Shown here: positions 26,793-36,076 of the stretch, in pieces
Numbering within the stretch: position 1 is the first letter of the stretch
How the letters are laid out: each line of letters opens with the position of its first letter
Assembly (NCBI GenBank): GCA_903891325.1
Contig: CAITEC010000048.1
Coordinates: 1 to 64,000 of the forward strand
DNA length: 64,000 bases
Reading direction: 5' to 3'
Source of the DNA: an uncultured Opitutaceae bacterium
Lineage (GTDB): Bacteria; Verrucomicrobiota; Verrucomicrobiia; Opitutales; Opitutaceae
Program-made: the position numbers and the translations under genes
The notes under the pieces: model-generated
Database searches by the model: none
What the model saw: only the letters and a program-made list of their open reading frames with translations
What the model was told of the DNA's origin: nothing

Positions 26793-27592
26793 TTTTTCCG
26801 GGCGCCCGCCGCCAAGTCCGCCGTCCTCGCCGCGAGCGCCGGGGCGATCCGGCCGGGATCGGCGGCGTTGTCCCGGATCAGGTTGACCAGGGCGCTTCCC
26901 ACGATCACCCCGTCGGCGTGGGCCGCGACCGCCGCCACCTGCTCCCGGCTGGCGATCCCAAAGCCGACCGCGATCGGAAGGCTCGAGCGCCGCCTGATCC
27001 GGTCGACCGCCGCCGGAATCCCCGCGGCAAGCTCCTCCCGGACGCCGGTCACCCCCTCGCGGGACACATAGTAGATGAACCCGGTCGCCGCCGCCGCGAT
27101 CTTCTCGATCCGCGCGTCGGTGGTCGTCGGGGCGACGATCAGGACCACGTCCAGGCCGTGCCTCCGCGACGCCTCCGCCACCTCCGCACCCTCCTCCGGC
27201 GGAAGGTCGAGGGTCAGCATCCCGTCGACGCCGGCCTCGCTCGCCGCCTTGACGAAGGCGTCGACCCCGTTGGAGAACACGAGGTTGTAGTAGGTGTAAA
27301 GGACGATGGGGATCGCGCTCGCGGCGCGGACCCGCCGGACCAGCTCGAAGACCCTCGCGGTGGTCATTCCGGCGGCGAGCGCCCGCTGAGCAGCGAGCTG
27401 GTTGGTCGGCCCGTCGGCGAGGGGATCGGAAAAGGGGACGCCCAGCTCCAGGATGTCGGCCCCCGAGCCGGCGACCGCCAGGCACGCCCCGACCGAGGCC
27501 TCGAAATCAGGATCGCCCGCGCACAGGTAGGCGATGAAGGCCGCGCGATTCCGGGCCCGGGCGCGCGCAAAGGCTTCTGCAATGCGGGACAT
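26789..27592 (-). CDS. trpA: tryptophan synthase alpha chain
   Basis: 267 residues from ATG 27592; the upstream in-frame extension to 27724 overlaps the next gene's control region and is not conserved. It cleaves indole-3-glycerol phosphate to indole and glyceraldehyde-3-phosphate and passes indole to TrpB. The catalytic Glu is in L-E-L-G-V-P-F-S-D-P and the Asp in L-A-D-G-P. Y-T-Y-Y-N-L-V-F, G-V-D-G-M-L-T-L-D-L-P-P-E-E and Y-Y-V-S-R-E-G-V-T-G-V are canonical. V-G-F-G-I and V-G-S-A-L-V mark the phosphate site. trpB is not in the window. Confidence 0.96.
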   Translation of the reverse strand: MSRIAEAFARARARNRAAFIAYLCAGDPDFEASVGACLAVAGSGADILELGVPFSDPLADGPTNQLAAQRALAAGMTTARVFELVRRVRAASAIPIVLYTYYNLVFSNGVDAFVKAASEAGVDGMLTLDLPPEEGAEVAEASRRHGLDVVLIVAPTTTDARIEKIAAAATGFIYYVSREGVTGVREELAAGIPAAVDRIRRRSSLPIAVGFGIASREQVAAVAAHADGVIVGSALVNLIRDNAADPGRIAPALAARTADLAAGARKN

Positions 27593-27645
27593 GGGGGGAA
27601 AATTGGGGCAGAAATCCGAATTATTGGCCACAAAAAGCGTCCTTT

Positions 27646-28416
27646 TCAGATCGAAAACTCCACGAGCACCGGCCGGTGGTCGGACAGGAAGCAGCGGACC
27701 ACCTCGCAGCGCACGTTCCGGCACGCGGCGGGCAGGAACACAAAGTCGAGCGTCCGCCGGGGCATCGGCGAGGGGAAGGTGCCCCCGGTCTGCGGGTACA
27801 TCGTGTAGTCGCCGTAGTCGGAGAGGTGGCTGAGCATCGAGGCCGTCGCGTCATCCCGGGTCCCGGGGTTGTTGAAGTCCCCGCAGATGACCGGGGGCAC
27901 GATCCAGGACCGCGGCCGGTTCCGCTTCTTCTCGCGCATCCACGCGATCAGCCGGTCGAGCTGGTCGAGCCGCCGCACGCGGGACCGGAAGTGAAGGTGC
28001 AGGTTCACGATGGGCAGGACGTGGGTCCCGATCCCGATCTCCGCGTAGAGGAAGCCCTTCTCCCCCACGCTCCGGCGTCCGAAGGCGACCGTCTCGGTCT
28101 CCACCAGCGGATGCCGGGACAGGATCGCGTTTCCGTAGGCAAGGTTGAGCAGCCCGGAACGGCGGTTGTTGATCCCGAAGGCCGCGTAGGGGATGCCGGC
28201 GTGGACCCGGAGATAGTCCAGGTGGTCGAAATTGCCCGACCACCGGGAGCACTCGTCGATCTCCTGCATCGCGAGCACGTGCGGGTCGAGCCGGCGCATC
28301 AGGGCGGCGATCCGGCGCAGGTTGACGCGCAGCTTGCGCGGGGAGGTCAGGCCCTGGATGGGCGTGAGCCCTCTCCCGTGCGCGATGTTGAAGGTGACCA
28401 GCCGCACGCGATTCAT
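27646..28416 (-). CDS. endonuclease/exonuclease/phosphatase (EEP) family protein
   Basis: 256 residues from ATG 28416. It has the EEP four-layer motif set: T-F-N-I-A-H (Asn), A-M-Q-E-I-D (metal Glu), V-N-L-H-L-H, I-C-G-D-F-N-N (Asp/Asn pair), T-L-D-F-V-F and S-D-H-R-P-V (catalytic Asp-His). There is no signal peptide. It is a Mg-dependent hydrolase of phosphodiester or phosphomonoester bonds; the substrate is not predictable. It lies upstream of trpA on the same strand (53 bases) and divergent from nuoA. Confidence 0.88.
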   Translation of the reverse strand: MNRVRLVTFNIAHGRGLTPIQGLTSPRKLRVNLRRIAALMRRLDPHVLAMQEIDECSRWSGNFDHLDYLRVHAGIPYAAFGINNRRSGLLNLAYGNAILSRHPLVETETVAFGRRSVGEKGFLYAEIGIGTHVLPIVNLHLHFRSRVRRLDQLDRLIAWMREKKRNRPRSWIVPPVICGDFNNPGTRDDATASMLSHLSDYGDYTMYPQTGGTFPSPMPRRTLDFVFLPAACRNVRCEVVRCFLSDHRPVLVEFSI

Positions 28417-28550
28417 GATGGACGGCACAGTCTACGGGGGGAATCGCCCGGCTGCAAAGCCGAACTGGGCGAAGGGATGCGCAGTCTTTGCCAATATTTG
28501 CGAGAAATTGGTCATTGAGGCGCTGCGGCGGGCCGCTACCGTCGCGCGGA

Positions 28551-28922
28551 ATGGACGCGCATCCCTACGCATTCATGGCGGTTCTGCTCGCCGTGGCCAC
28601 GGCGTTCCCGCTGGCGATGCTCGCGGTCGCAAGGCTCTGGTTCCGCTTCTTCCAGCCGCCCAAGCCCGGGGCGGTGAAGAACGACGTGTACGAGTGCGGG
28701 CTGCCCTCGAGCGGCGATTCCTGGATCCAGTTCAAGGCCCACTACTACCTTTACGCGATCCTCTTCCTGATATTCGACGTCGAGGTTGTCTTCCTGCTCC
28801 CCTTCGCCGCCGCTTTCACCTCGTTTTCCGCCGGGGCCCTCGCGGCCATGGCGGTCTTCGTCCTGCTTCTCGCCGAGGGGCTTCTCTGGGCCTGGCACCG
28901 GGGCCACCTGGAGTGGATGTGA
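28551..28922 (+). CDS. nuoA: NADH-quinone oxidoreductase subunit A
   Basis: 123 residues with three membrane helices. The conserved Y-E-C-G-L-P loop and [16 protein letters not shown] segment identify NuoA, which with NuoH and NuoJ forms the joint between the quinone module and the membrane arm. ATG 28551 gives the normal length; an in-frame start at 28488 adds non-hydrophobic residues. It is the first gene of the 12-gene operon; the ~130 bases before it, shared with the divergent EEP gene, must hold the promoter. Confidence 0.95.
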   Translation: MDAHPYAFMAVLLAVATAFPLAMLAVARLWFRFFQPPKPGAVKNDVYECGLPSSGDSWIQFKAHYYLYAILFLIFDVEVVFLLPFAAAFTSFSAGALAAMAVFVLLLAEGLLWAWHRGHLEWM

Positions 28923-28924
28923 CC

Positions 28925-29551
28925 ATGGAAATCACACCGGAGCAAAAGGACGAGCTGCGCCGGCACGGCATCCTCCTGACCAGCCTCGAGGAGCTGTACA
29001 ACTGGGGCCGCAGCCACTCCGTGTGGCCGCTCCAGTTCGGGCTGGCGTGCTGCGCGATCGAGATGATCGCCACCTCCATGGCCCGCTTTGACATCGCCCG
29101 GTTCGGCTCGGAGGTCTTCCGCCCGTCGCCCCGGCAGGCCGACCTCCTGATCGTCTCCGGCACCGTTACGAAGAAGATGGCCCCCCAGGTCGTCAGGCTC
29201 TGGAACCAGATGCCCGAGCCCAAGTACTGCATCGCGATGGGCGCCTGCGCGATTTCCGGCGGCCCCTTCAAGCAGGGTTACAACGTCCTGAAGGGGATAG
29301 ACCGGTACATTCCCGTCGATGTCTACATCCCCGGCTGCCCTCCCCGGCCCGAGGCCCTCCTCAACGGGCTGATCACGCTGCAGGCCAAGATCTCCGGGCA
29401 GTCGATCAGCGGGCCGGACGCGCCCCGGCACCTCGGAAGCGCCGATTCCTGCGAGTACCCCGTGCCCGAATTCGGCGGTCACGATCTCGAGCCGCCGAAG
29501 AACCCGGACCTCTGGCAGCCGCCGGCCCCGGCTCGGGCCCCGAAACCATGA
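28925..29551 (+). CDS. nuoB: NADH-quinone oxidoreductase subunit B (N2 cluster)
   Basis: 208 residues; ATG 28925 is two bases after the nuoA stop. It carries the terminal 4Fe-4S cluster N2, which passes electrons to quinone. Ligands are the tandem C42-C43 (G-L-A-C-C-A-I-E), C108 (M-G-A-C-A-I-S) and C138 (I-P-G-C-P-P-R-P). The C-terminal ~45 residues form a Pro-rich extension beyond the usual core. It overlaps nuoC by four bases (ATGA). Confidence 0.96.
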   Translation: MEITPEQKDELRRHGILLTSLEELYNWGRSHSVWPLQFGLACCAIEMIATSMARFDIARFGSEVFRPSPRQADLLIVSGTVTKKMAPQVVRLWNQMPEPKYCIAMGACAISGGPFKQGYNVLKGIDRYIPVDVYIPGCPPRPEALLNGLITLQAKISGQSISGPDAPRHLGSADSCEYPVPEFGGHDLEPPKNPDLWQPPAPARAPKP

Positions 29552-30138
29552 ACCCGGCCATGGAGACACCCGAGCAAATCCGCGACAGGCTTCTCGCCCG
29601 GTTTCCGGGGGCGGAAATCTCGCTCGTGCCCAACCCGGCCCCGGGCGCCCAGCCCTCGCTCTGCGTCGGCGCCGCGCACCTGCGGGAGGCCGCCGTCTTC
29701 CTCCGGGATGATGACGCGCTCAGGCTCGACTATTGCTCGAACGTGACGGGGATCGACTGGCCCAAGCCGGGGCACCTCGAGGTTGTCTACCATCTCTACT
29801 CGATGGCCCTGCGCCACGGCCCGCTCGTCCTGCGTGCGCGGACCGGGAACCGGGCCGACCTCGTGTCGCTGCCCTCGCTCACCCCCGTCTGGCGGTCCTG
29901 CGAATTCCAGGAGCGGGAGGTCTTCGACCTTTATGGAGTCGTGTTCGAGGGCCATCCGGACCTCAGGCGCCTCCTGATGTGGGACGAGTTCAAGGACTTC
30001 CCCATGCGCAAGGACTACGTCGAGCCCCCGGACTACGAGTGGGAGCCGACCGCGCACGACGCGGTCGCGGCCAAGGCCGCGCTGCAGCACCCGGCGGCCG
30101 CCGCCCCCTCCCCGGCCCCCAGCCCCGAAAAAACGTGA
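29548..30138 (+). CDS. nuoC: NADH-quinone oxidoreductase subunit C
   Basis: 196 residues. The 30-kDa subunit signature is present: [14 protein letters not shown], then [11 protein letters not shown] and P-M-R-K-D-Y. It is a peripheral-arm scaffold near the quinone site. The last ~20 residues are Ala/Pro-rich, as in NuoI of the same operon. It starts inside the nuoB stop (ATGA) and its own stop overlaps the GTG of nuoD. Confidence 0.95.
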   Translation: MNPAMETPEQIRDRLLARFPGAEISLVPNPAPGAQPSLCVGAAHLREAAVFLRDDDALRLDYCSNVTGIDWPKPGHLEVVYHLYSMALRHGPLVLRARTGNRADLVSLPSLTPVWRSCEFQEREVFDLYGVVFEGHPDLRRLLMWDEFKDFPMRKDYVEPPDYEWEPTAHDAVAAKAALQHPAAAAPSPAPSPEKT

Positions 30139-31307
30139 TCGAGGCCTCCACAGACGCCCTCCTGCCCTCGCCGGGCTCCCGCGTACGCCCCGTGCGCGAC
30201 CCCTTCCACGGCGACCTGCTCGAGGTCTCGATGGGGCCCCATCATCCCTCGACCCACGGCGTCTTCCGGATGGTCGCGACCTTGGACGGCGAGACCATCG
30301 TCCGGCTGAAGCCGGTGTTCGGGTACCTGCACCGCAACCACGAGAAGCTCGGCGAGTCCACGACCTACCTTGCGTCGATGCCGTACACGGATCGGCTCGA
30401 CTACCTCTGCTCGATGACGAACAACTGGGCCTACGCCCTCGCGGTCGAGCGCCTGATCGGCCAGCCGGTCCCCGAGCGCGCCGAGTACGTCCGCGTGATC
30501 CTCGCGGAGCTCACGCGCCTCCTCAACCACACCTGCCTCGCCGGATTCCTGCTCCAGGACTGCGGCGCCAGCGGGACGCCGCTCATGTACGCCTTCCGCG
30601 AGCGCGAGAAGATCCTCGACCTGTTCGAGTCGCTGAGCGGCTCGCGCATGATGTGCAACTACCAGCGCTTCGGGGGCTGCCGCGTGGATCCGGGCGCCCA
30701 CTGGCTGGCGGCCGCCTCCCGGGTGACCGAGGGCTACGGGCGCTTCCTCGATGAGTTCGAGGCGCTGCTCACGGGCAATGAGATCATGATGGCGCGCACC
30801 CAGGGCGTGGGCCCGCTCTCGGCCAAGCTCGCGGTCGCCGCCGGCGTCACCGGCCCGATGCTCCGGGCCGCCGGGGTCGCCTACGACATCCGCAAGGTCG
30901 ACGGCTACGGGATCTACCCGCGGTTCAACTTCCGGGTTCCGCTCGGCGAGCACGGCGACACCTACGACCGCTACATGCTTCGGATCCTCGAGATGCGGGA
31001 GTCGATCCCGATCCTCCGGCAGGCGCTGGCGGAGATTCCGGCGGGCCCGATCATGGACCCGAAGGCCCGGCTGCGCGGCCTCCGGCCGAAGGCCGGGGAG
31101 TCCTATGGCCGGATCGAGGGCCCCAAGGGCGAGATCGGCTTCTACCTGGTCAGCGACGGGACGCCCAACCCCTACCGCTACCGCGTCCGCCCCCCTTCGC
31201 TCATCAACCTCACGATCCTCGAGGATCTCTGCCTGGGCCGCACGATCGCCGACGCGGTGATCATCCTCGGTTCCGTGGACATCGTCCTTGGAGAGGTGGA
31301 CCGCTGA
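30135..31307 (+). CDS. nuoD: NADH-quinone oxidoreductase subunit D
   Basis: 390 residues from GTG 30135, overlapping the nuoC TGA (GTGA). It is separate from NuoC, unlike the E. coli NuoCD fusion. This 49-kDa subunit lines the quinone cavity: G-P-H-H-P-S-T-H-G-V at ~35 and the Y-L-H-R-N-H-E-K region. It ends in the conserved S-V-D-I-V-L-G-E-V-D-R. nuoI, not nuoE, follows after six bases. Confidence 0.96.
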   Translation: MIEASTDALLPSPGSRVRPVRDPFHGDLLEVSMGPHHPSTHGVFRMVATLDGETIVRLKPVFGYLHRNHEKLGESTTYLASMPYTDRLDYLCSMTNNWAYALAVERLIGQPVPERAEYVRVILAELTRLLNHTCLAGFLLQDCGASGTPLMYAFREREKILDLFESLSGSRMMCNYQRFGGCRVDPGAHWLAAASRVTEGYGRFLDEFEALLTGNEIMMARTQGVGPLSAKLAVAAGVTGPMLRAAGVAYDIRKVDGYGIYPRFNFRVPLGEHGDTYDRYMLRILEMRESIPILRQALAEIPAGPIMDPKARLRGLRPKAGESYGRIEGPKGEIGFYLVSDGTPNPYRYRVRPPSLINLTILEDLCLGRTIADAVIILGSVDIVLGEVDR

Positions 31308-31313
31308 CCCGCC

Positions 31314-32024
31314 ATGCTCGGAACCGGACTCATAAAGGGACTGATGGTGACCGCGAAGAACCTCGCGGGAAGCTTCCACGACCCCGAACGGCTCGTGACA
31401 ACCGAGTACCCGGAGCAGAGGACCGTCCTGCCGCAGAACTACCGCAACTTCCCCTTCCTGGTGACAGAAAACGCGGAGGACCCGATGGGGACCCTGCGCT
31501 GCGTCGCCTGCCAGATCTGCGAGAAGGAGTGCCCGCCCCAGTGCATCTATATAGAGAAGAGCAAGGACAAGAAGGCGGACGCCGCCGGCAAGATGCAGAT
31601 CTACCCGGCGGTATTCGACATCGACATCTCCGTGTGCATGAGCTGCCAGATCTGCGTCGAGGTCTGCCCCTTCGACGCGATCAAGATGGACCAGGTCTTC
31701 GAGATCGCGACCGCGGACCGCTTCACCGGCCTGCTCCTGGACCGCGGGCAGCTCTCCAAGCCGAACAGCTATTTTCACCAGATTCACCCGACGGACGCGG
31801 CCGAGGTTGACGGCCGGCTCGCCGCCGAGCGCAAAGCGGCCGCCGAGAAGGCCAAGGCCGCCGCAGCCGCTGCCGCGGCGAAGGCGGCTGCTTCCACGGC
31901 TTCGGCCCCCTCGCCCGTGAAAGCCCCACCGCCCGTGTCGGCCCCTCCCCCGGCGACCGCCGTACCCGCAATTCCTCCCCCTGTTTCTCCCCCTCCCCCT
32001 CCTTCTCCCCCTCCCCAGCCGTGA
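31314..32024 (+). CDS. nuoI: NADH-quinone oxidoreductase subunit I with long Ala/Pro-rich tail
   Basis: 236 residues against ~160-180 usually. Two 4Fe-4S boxes are intact: C63-x2-C66-x2-C69-x3-C73-P and C108-x2-C111-x2-C114-x3-C118-P, giving clusters N6a and N6b that feed N2. From ~162 the chain becomes an acidic helix, then an Ala/Lys-rich helix (~171-194) and a Pro-rich tail (~198-236), with no counterpart in standard NuoI. In this complex, which lacks NuoE/F/G in the operon, NuoI is the outermost electron-entry subunit, so the tail could help dock a donor. It overlaps nuoH by four bases (GTGA). Confidence 0.95.
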   Translation: MLGTGLIKGLMVTAKNLAGSFHDPERLVTTEYPEQRTVLPQNYRNFPFLVTENAEDPMGTLRCVACQICEKECPPQCIYIEKSKDKKADAAGKMQIYPAVFDIDISVCMSCQICVEVCPFDAIKMDQVFEIATADRFTGLLLDRGQLSKPNSYFHQIHPTDAAEVDGRLAAERKAAAEKAKAAAAAAAAKAAASTASAPSPVKAPPPVSAPPPATAVPAIPPPVSPPPPPSPPPQP

Positions 32025-33232
32025 GCCCCCTGATGCCCCACGCCGAACCCTGGCTCGAGCGCGCTCCCCTGCTCCTGCGCGATGCGGTGAATGCGCTCCT
32101 GCCCGCCCCCGCCCGCTGGTGGGTCGACAGCTTCCTGGACATCGCGGTGCTCCTCGGCGTCTTCGGTCTCCTCTTCGCCTTCCTGACGCTGGCCGAGCGC
32201 AAGGTGCTCGGCCGGATCCAGAACCGCCCCGGGCCGAACCGCGCCGGGTGGGGAGGCGTCCTCCAGCCCTTTGCCGACGGGATCAAGATGCTCACCAAGG
32301 AGGATATCGTGCCGCGGCTCGCCGATCCGATCCTGCACTTCGCCGCGCCGGTTGCCCTGGTCGCTTTTTCGCTGATGAGCTTTGCGGTCATCCCCTACGG
32401 GCGCCACCTGCTGGCCCTGGACATGGATTCCGGCGTCCTGTACTTCTTCGCGGCCGGGGCCTCCAGTGAGCTGGCGGTCTTCATGGCCGGCTGGTCCGGG
32501 CGCAACAAGTACTCGCTGCTGGCCGCCATGCGGGCCCTCGCCCAGCTGATCAGCTACGAATTGCCCCTCCTCCTCTCTTTCGTTCCCGTCGTGATGATTT
32601 CCGGGTCGCTCTCCCCCTCCGCGATCGTCACCGCGCAGGGCGGCTGGCACCTGGGCTTCATCCCCCGCTGGAATGTCCTCACGCCCTGGGGCTTCGCCGG
32701 CTTCGCGATATTCATGGTCGCGTCCCTCGCCGAGTCGAACCGCTCCCCCTTCGACCTTCCGGAGGCCGAGAGCGAGCTGATCGCCGGGCACCTGACCGAG
32801 TACTCCGGATTCAAGTACGCCCTCTTCTTCATGGCCGAGTACTTCGGCATGTGCGCCCTGGGCGGCATGGCGGTCACCCTCTTCCTCGGGGGCTGGCAGG
32901 CGCCCTGCGCCTTCCTTGGATTCATCCCCTCCTACGCGTGGTTCGGCGCCAAGCTGCTCGCGTTGCTCCTGGGATTCATCTGGATCCGGGCCACGCTGCC
33001 CCGCCTGAGGATCGACCAGCTGACCCGCTTTGCCTGGAAATTCCTGGTCCCTCTCGCGCTGGTCAACCTGGTCACCGTCGGCTTCTGGCATCTCTCCGCC
33101 TCGTGGAGCCGCGGCTTCGACCCGCTCCGCTGGGCCATCGCCATCGCCCTGGTCGTCATCCCCTTCGTTGCCATGGGGCGGCGCCTGTCCGCCGGGCTTG
33201 GGCCGAGGACCTACCGCTTCGCCGCACAATGA
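32021..33232 (+). CDS. nuoH: NADH-quinone oxidoreductase subunit H
   Basis: 403 residues, about nine membrane helices. A-E-R-K-V-L-G-R-I-Q-N-R-P-G-P-N-R and F-D-L-P-E-A-E-S-E-L-I-A-G are the quinone-site loops of NuoH. GTG 32021 is coupled to nuoI; an ATG at 32033 would shorten it by four residues. It is somewhat longer than E. coli NuoH (325) because of an N-terminal amphipathic stretch and a longer C-terminus. It joins the peripheral and membrane arms. Confidence 0.95.
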   Translation: MSPLMPHAEPWLERAPLLLRDAVNALLPAPARWWVDSFLDIAVLLGVFGLLFAFLTLAERKVLGRIQNRPGPNRAGWGGVLQPFADGIKMLTKEDIVPRLADPILHFAAPVALVAFSLMSFAVIPYGRHLLALDMDSGVLYFFAAGASSELAVFMAGWSGRNKYSLLAAMRALAQLISYELPLLLSFVPVVMISGSLSPSAIVTAQGGWHLGFIPRWNVLTPWGFAGFAIFMVASLAESNRSPFDLPEAESELIAGHLTEYSGFKYALFFMAEYFGMCALGGMAVTLFLGGWQAPCAFLGFIPSYAWFGAKLLALLLGFIWIRATLPRLRIDQLTRFAWKFLVPLALVNLVTVGFWHLSASWSRGFDPLRWAIAIALVVIPFVAMGRRLSAGLGPRTYRFAAQ

Positions 33233-33741
33233 ACGCCGTGCTCGCCGCCATCGCGCTCCTCATCCTCGCCAGCGCGGGGATCGCCCTCACGCTGCGCAAC
33301 ATCGTCCGCAGCGTGATCCTGCTGGTCGTCACCTGGTTCGGGATCGCCGCTTTCTACCTCTGGGCCGGGGCCGAGTTTGTCGCCTTCGCCCAGGTGCTCG
33401 TCTACGGGGGCGCCGTCTCGATGGTCGTCCTCTTCGCCGTCCTGCTGGTCCGCCATGGTAAGGCGGGAGTCGCCGAGACGCCGGCCCCCAGCGGCCGGAT
33501 CGTATCCGCGCTCCTCGCCGGCGGGGCCATCGCGGGGGCGCTCGCCGGCGCCGTCGCCCTGACCCCGCTCGCTCCGGCGGCCGGCCCCGCGCCCTTCGCG
33601 CCCGTCCGCCACATCGGGGTCCTCCTTCTGAACACGCACGCCGCCTCGCTCCTTGCCGCGGGCGCGATCCTGACTGTCGCGCTCCTGGGGGGCGTCGTCC
33701 TGGCCGCCGGCGGCGGCCCGGAAAAGGAGGACGGCCCATGA
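33229..33741 (+). CDS. nuoJ: NADH-quinone oxidoreductase subunit J
   Basis: 170 residues, five membrane helices. The W-A-G-A-E-F-V-A-F-A-Q-V-L-V-Y-G-G-A-V-S-M-V-V-L-F segment (pi-bulge helix 3) identifies NuoJ, which couples quinone chemistry to the proton pathway. It starts in the nuoH stop (ATGA at 33229) and ends in the nuoK start. Confidence 0.94.
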   Translation: MNAVLAAIALLILASAGIALTLRNIVRSVILLVVTWFGIAAFYLWAGAEFVAFAQVLVYGGAVSMVVLFAVLLVRHGKAGVAETPAPSGRIVSALLAGGAIAGALAGAVALTPLAPAAGPAPFAPVRHIGVLLLNTHAASLLAAGAILTVALLGGVVLAAGGGPEKEDGP

Positions 33742-34049
33742 GCACCCTCCAGGCCTGCCTGCTCCTCTCCAGCCTCCTTTTCAGCATCGGGCTCGCGGTG
33801 GCGATCGCCCGCAGCAGCGCGATCCTCGTCCTGATGGGGATCGAGCTCATGCTCAACGCCGCCAGCATGAATTTCATCGCCTTCTGGCGCTTCGGGCCGA
33901 ACCCGGAGGCGGCAACCGGCGTCCTCTTCGCCCTGTTTGCGATCGCCGTCGCCGCCGCGGAGGCGGCCGTCGGGCTCGCCCTGGTGATCGCGCTCTACCG
34001 CCACCAGCGGACCATCCGGCTCCAGGAGGCCACGCGCCTGAAGGGCTGA
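33738..34049 (+). CDS. nuoK: NADH-quinone oxidoreductase subunit K
   Basis: 103 residues, three membrane helices. Both functional glutamates are visible: M-G-I-E-L-M-L-N-A (helix 2) and A-A-A-E-A-A-V-G-L-A (helix 3). It carries part of the fourth proton channel. ATGA overlap with nuoJ; nuoL starts five bases after its stop, the only gap beyond nuoD-nuoI in the second half of the operon. Confidence 0.95.
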   Translation: MSTLQACLLLSSLLFSIGLAVAIARSSAILVLMGIELMLNAASMNFIAFWRFGPNPEAATGVLFALFAIAVAAAEAAVGLALVIALYRHQRTIRLQEATRLKG

Positions 34050-34054
34050 TTCCC

Positions 34055-36076
34055 ATGAGCGACATCGTCCCAAGGCTCTGGCTGATTCCCTTCCTGCCGC
34101 TTCTCGCGGCGGGAATCGCCGCGCTGACCCCGCGGCGCGGCCGCGTGCTTTCCGCCGGGCTGGCGATCGCCGCGATGGCCGGCTCGCTCGTCCTCTCGGC
34201 TGCCGCACTGGCGGCGGCCCTCCGCGCGCCCGGCGAGCACCTCTATTTCAACTTCGCCTGGTTCGACCTGGGAGGGGGAACCCTTCGGCTGGGCTGGCTG
34301 CTCGACCCGCTGACAGCGTTCATGGCCGTCATGGTGTGCCTGGTCGGGCTCCTGATCTTCATCTTCAGCATCGGCTACATGCGCGCCGATGCCAATTTCA
34401 CCCGCTTCTTCTGCTTCCTGAGCCTGTTCGCCGCGGCGATGCTCGGCGTGCTCGTCGCCAACAGCCTGCTCCTTCTCTTCGTCTGCTGGGAGCTGGTGGG
34501 CCTGGCGTCCTACCTTCTCATCGGGTTTTGGTTCGACCGCCCGGCCGCGGCCGCGGCCGCGAAGAAGGCCTTCATCACGACCCGGATCGGCGACCTGGGC
34601 CTCCTGATCGGGATCGTCTGGCTCTACAACTCGACCGGCACCCTGCTCTTCTTTGACGGCGGCCGCGGCTGCCTCGAGCCGGCCGCCCTCGCCGGCCTCT
34701 CCGGCACGCTCGCCTGCGGACTGGCCGTGTCCACGGCCGTCAGCCTCCTCATCTTCTGCGGGGCGGTTGGAAAGTCCGGCCAGTTCCCGCTGCACGTCTG
34801 GCTGCCCGACGCGATGGAGGGCCCCTCGCCGGTGAGCGCGCTGATCCACGCCGCGACGATGGTCGCCGCGGGCGTCTTCCTGATCGCGCGCGTGTATCCC
34901 CTGTTCTCCGCGGACCAGGCGCTGGCGGGCGTGCCCGTCCACGCCCTCACGGTCGTCGCCTTCATCGGGGCCGTCACGGCGCTCCTCGGCGCCTCGATCG
35001 CGCTCGCGCAAAGCGACATCAAGCGGGTGCTCGCCTATTCCACGATCTCGCAGCTTGGCTACATGGTGCTCGCCCTGGGCGTGGGTTCCTGGGTGGCCGC
35101 GATCTTCCACCTTCTCACGCACGCCTTCTTCAAGGCTCTCCTCTTCCTCGGCGCCGGCTCGGCGATCTCCTCCACCCACCATGAGCAGGACATCCGGCGG
35201 CTGGGCGGGCTCGCCGCCCCGCTTCGGATCACCTTCGCCACGTTCGCAGTCGGGATGATGGCCCTGTCCGGGGTGCCCTTCCTCTTCTCCGGCTTCTGGA
35301 GCAAGGAGGCGATCCTCCATGCCGCGTCGGAGTGGGACGTGTCGCGGCTGCCGCTCCTTGCCGGGCTGGCCGCCGTCGTCCTCACCGCCTTCTACATGAC
35401 CCGTCTGATCTGCGAGGTCTTCCTCGGCAGGCCCCGGTCCGAGTCCGCCGCGCACGCCCACGAAAGCCCGGCGGTCATGACCGTGCCGCTCATCGTCCTC
35501 GCCGTCGGCGCCGTCGGCCTCGGCTTCCTCGGCACACCCGCCTGGCCCTGGCTCCAGTCGGCCCTCACCGGGCACCCCGTCCCGTCCCGTCCGATCCTGT
35601 CCGGCGGCGGGCTGATGGCCCTCTCCATCGTGCTGGTGGCGCTTGGGCTCGGCTCCGGCTGGGCCCTCTTCGGCCGCAGGCCTCGCGCCGCGGCCGGGAA
35701 CCCCGATCCGGTCGAGGCGGCCGCGCCCCGGCTCTTCGCCTTCCTGGCCGCGCGGATGAAGTTCGACGAGCTCTATGCGGCGACCTTCCTTCGGCTGTTC
35801 GACGCCCTGGGACGGGCCTCGGTTTTCCTCGACCGGCGCGTGTGGGGCGGCTGCGTGGACTTTGTCGCGGGCCTGGGCGCGTTCGCCGGCCGGGCCAACC
35901 GCTCGGCCGATGAGAAGGGCCTGAACGGGGGATTCAACGCGGCCGGCGAGGGCCTCCGCTCGGCGGGCGCCGGGTATTCCTCCCGGCAGACCGGCGAGAC
36001 CCATGGCTACCTGCGCGCGATCGCCGTCGCCTTCGTGCTGCTCGCGATCCTGGCCATCTTCGGGGGGGGACGCTGA
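34055..36076 (+). CDS. nuoL: NADH-quinone oxidoreductase subunit L (extended lateral-helix region)
   Basis: 673 residues against 613 in E. coli. The antiporter-like core has the pump residues: E in C-W-E-L-V-G-L-A-S-Y, K in V-G-K-S-G-Q-F-P-L-H-V-W-L-P, and K in S-G-F-W-S-K-E-A-I-L. The C-terminal ~130 residues carry an amphipathic lateral-helix region (A-R-M-K-F-D-E-L-Y onward) that is longer than normal, then a final membrane anchor. A longer lateral helix is expected when the membrane arm has an additional pump subunit, which fits the second nuoM downstream. Overlaps nuoM by one base (TGATG). Confidence 0.94.
   Translation: MSDIVPRLWLIPFLPLLAAGIAALTPRRGRVLSAGLAIAAMAGSLVLSAAALAAALRAPGEHLYFNFAWFDLGGGTLRLGWLLDPLTAFMAVMVCLVGLLIFIFSIGYMRADANFTRFFCFLSLFAAAMLGVLVANSLLLLFVCWELVGLASYLLIGFWFDRPAAAAAAKKAFITTRIGDLGLLIGIVWLYNSTGTLLFFDGGRGCLEPAALAGLSGTLACGLAVSTAVSLLIFCGAVGKSGQFPLHVWLPDAMEGPSPVSALIHAATMVAAGVFLIARVYPLFSADQALAGVPVHALTVVAFIGAVTALLGASIALAQSDIKRVLAYSTISQLGYMVLALGVGSWVAAIFHLLTHAFFKALLFLGAGSAISSTHHEQDIRRLGGLAAPLRITFATFAVGMMALSGVPFLFSGFWSKEAILHAASEWDVSRLPLLAGLAAVVLTAFYMTRLICEVFLGRPRSESAAHAHESPAVMTVPLIVLAVGAVGLGFLGTPAWPWLQSALTGHPVPSRPILSGGGLMALSIVLVALGLGSGWALFGRRPRAAAGNPDPVEAAAPRLFAFLAARMKFDELYAATFLRLFDALGRASVFLDRRVWGGCVDFVAGLGAFAGRANRSADEKGLNGGFNAAGEGLRSAGAGYSSRQTGETHGYLRAIAVAFVLLAILAIFGGGR

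Noticed and set aside
26793-27485. A longer N-terminus for miaA
   Set aside because: It would run through trpA in another frame and has no homology to MiaA; the P-loop lies just after the TTG at 26792.
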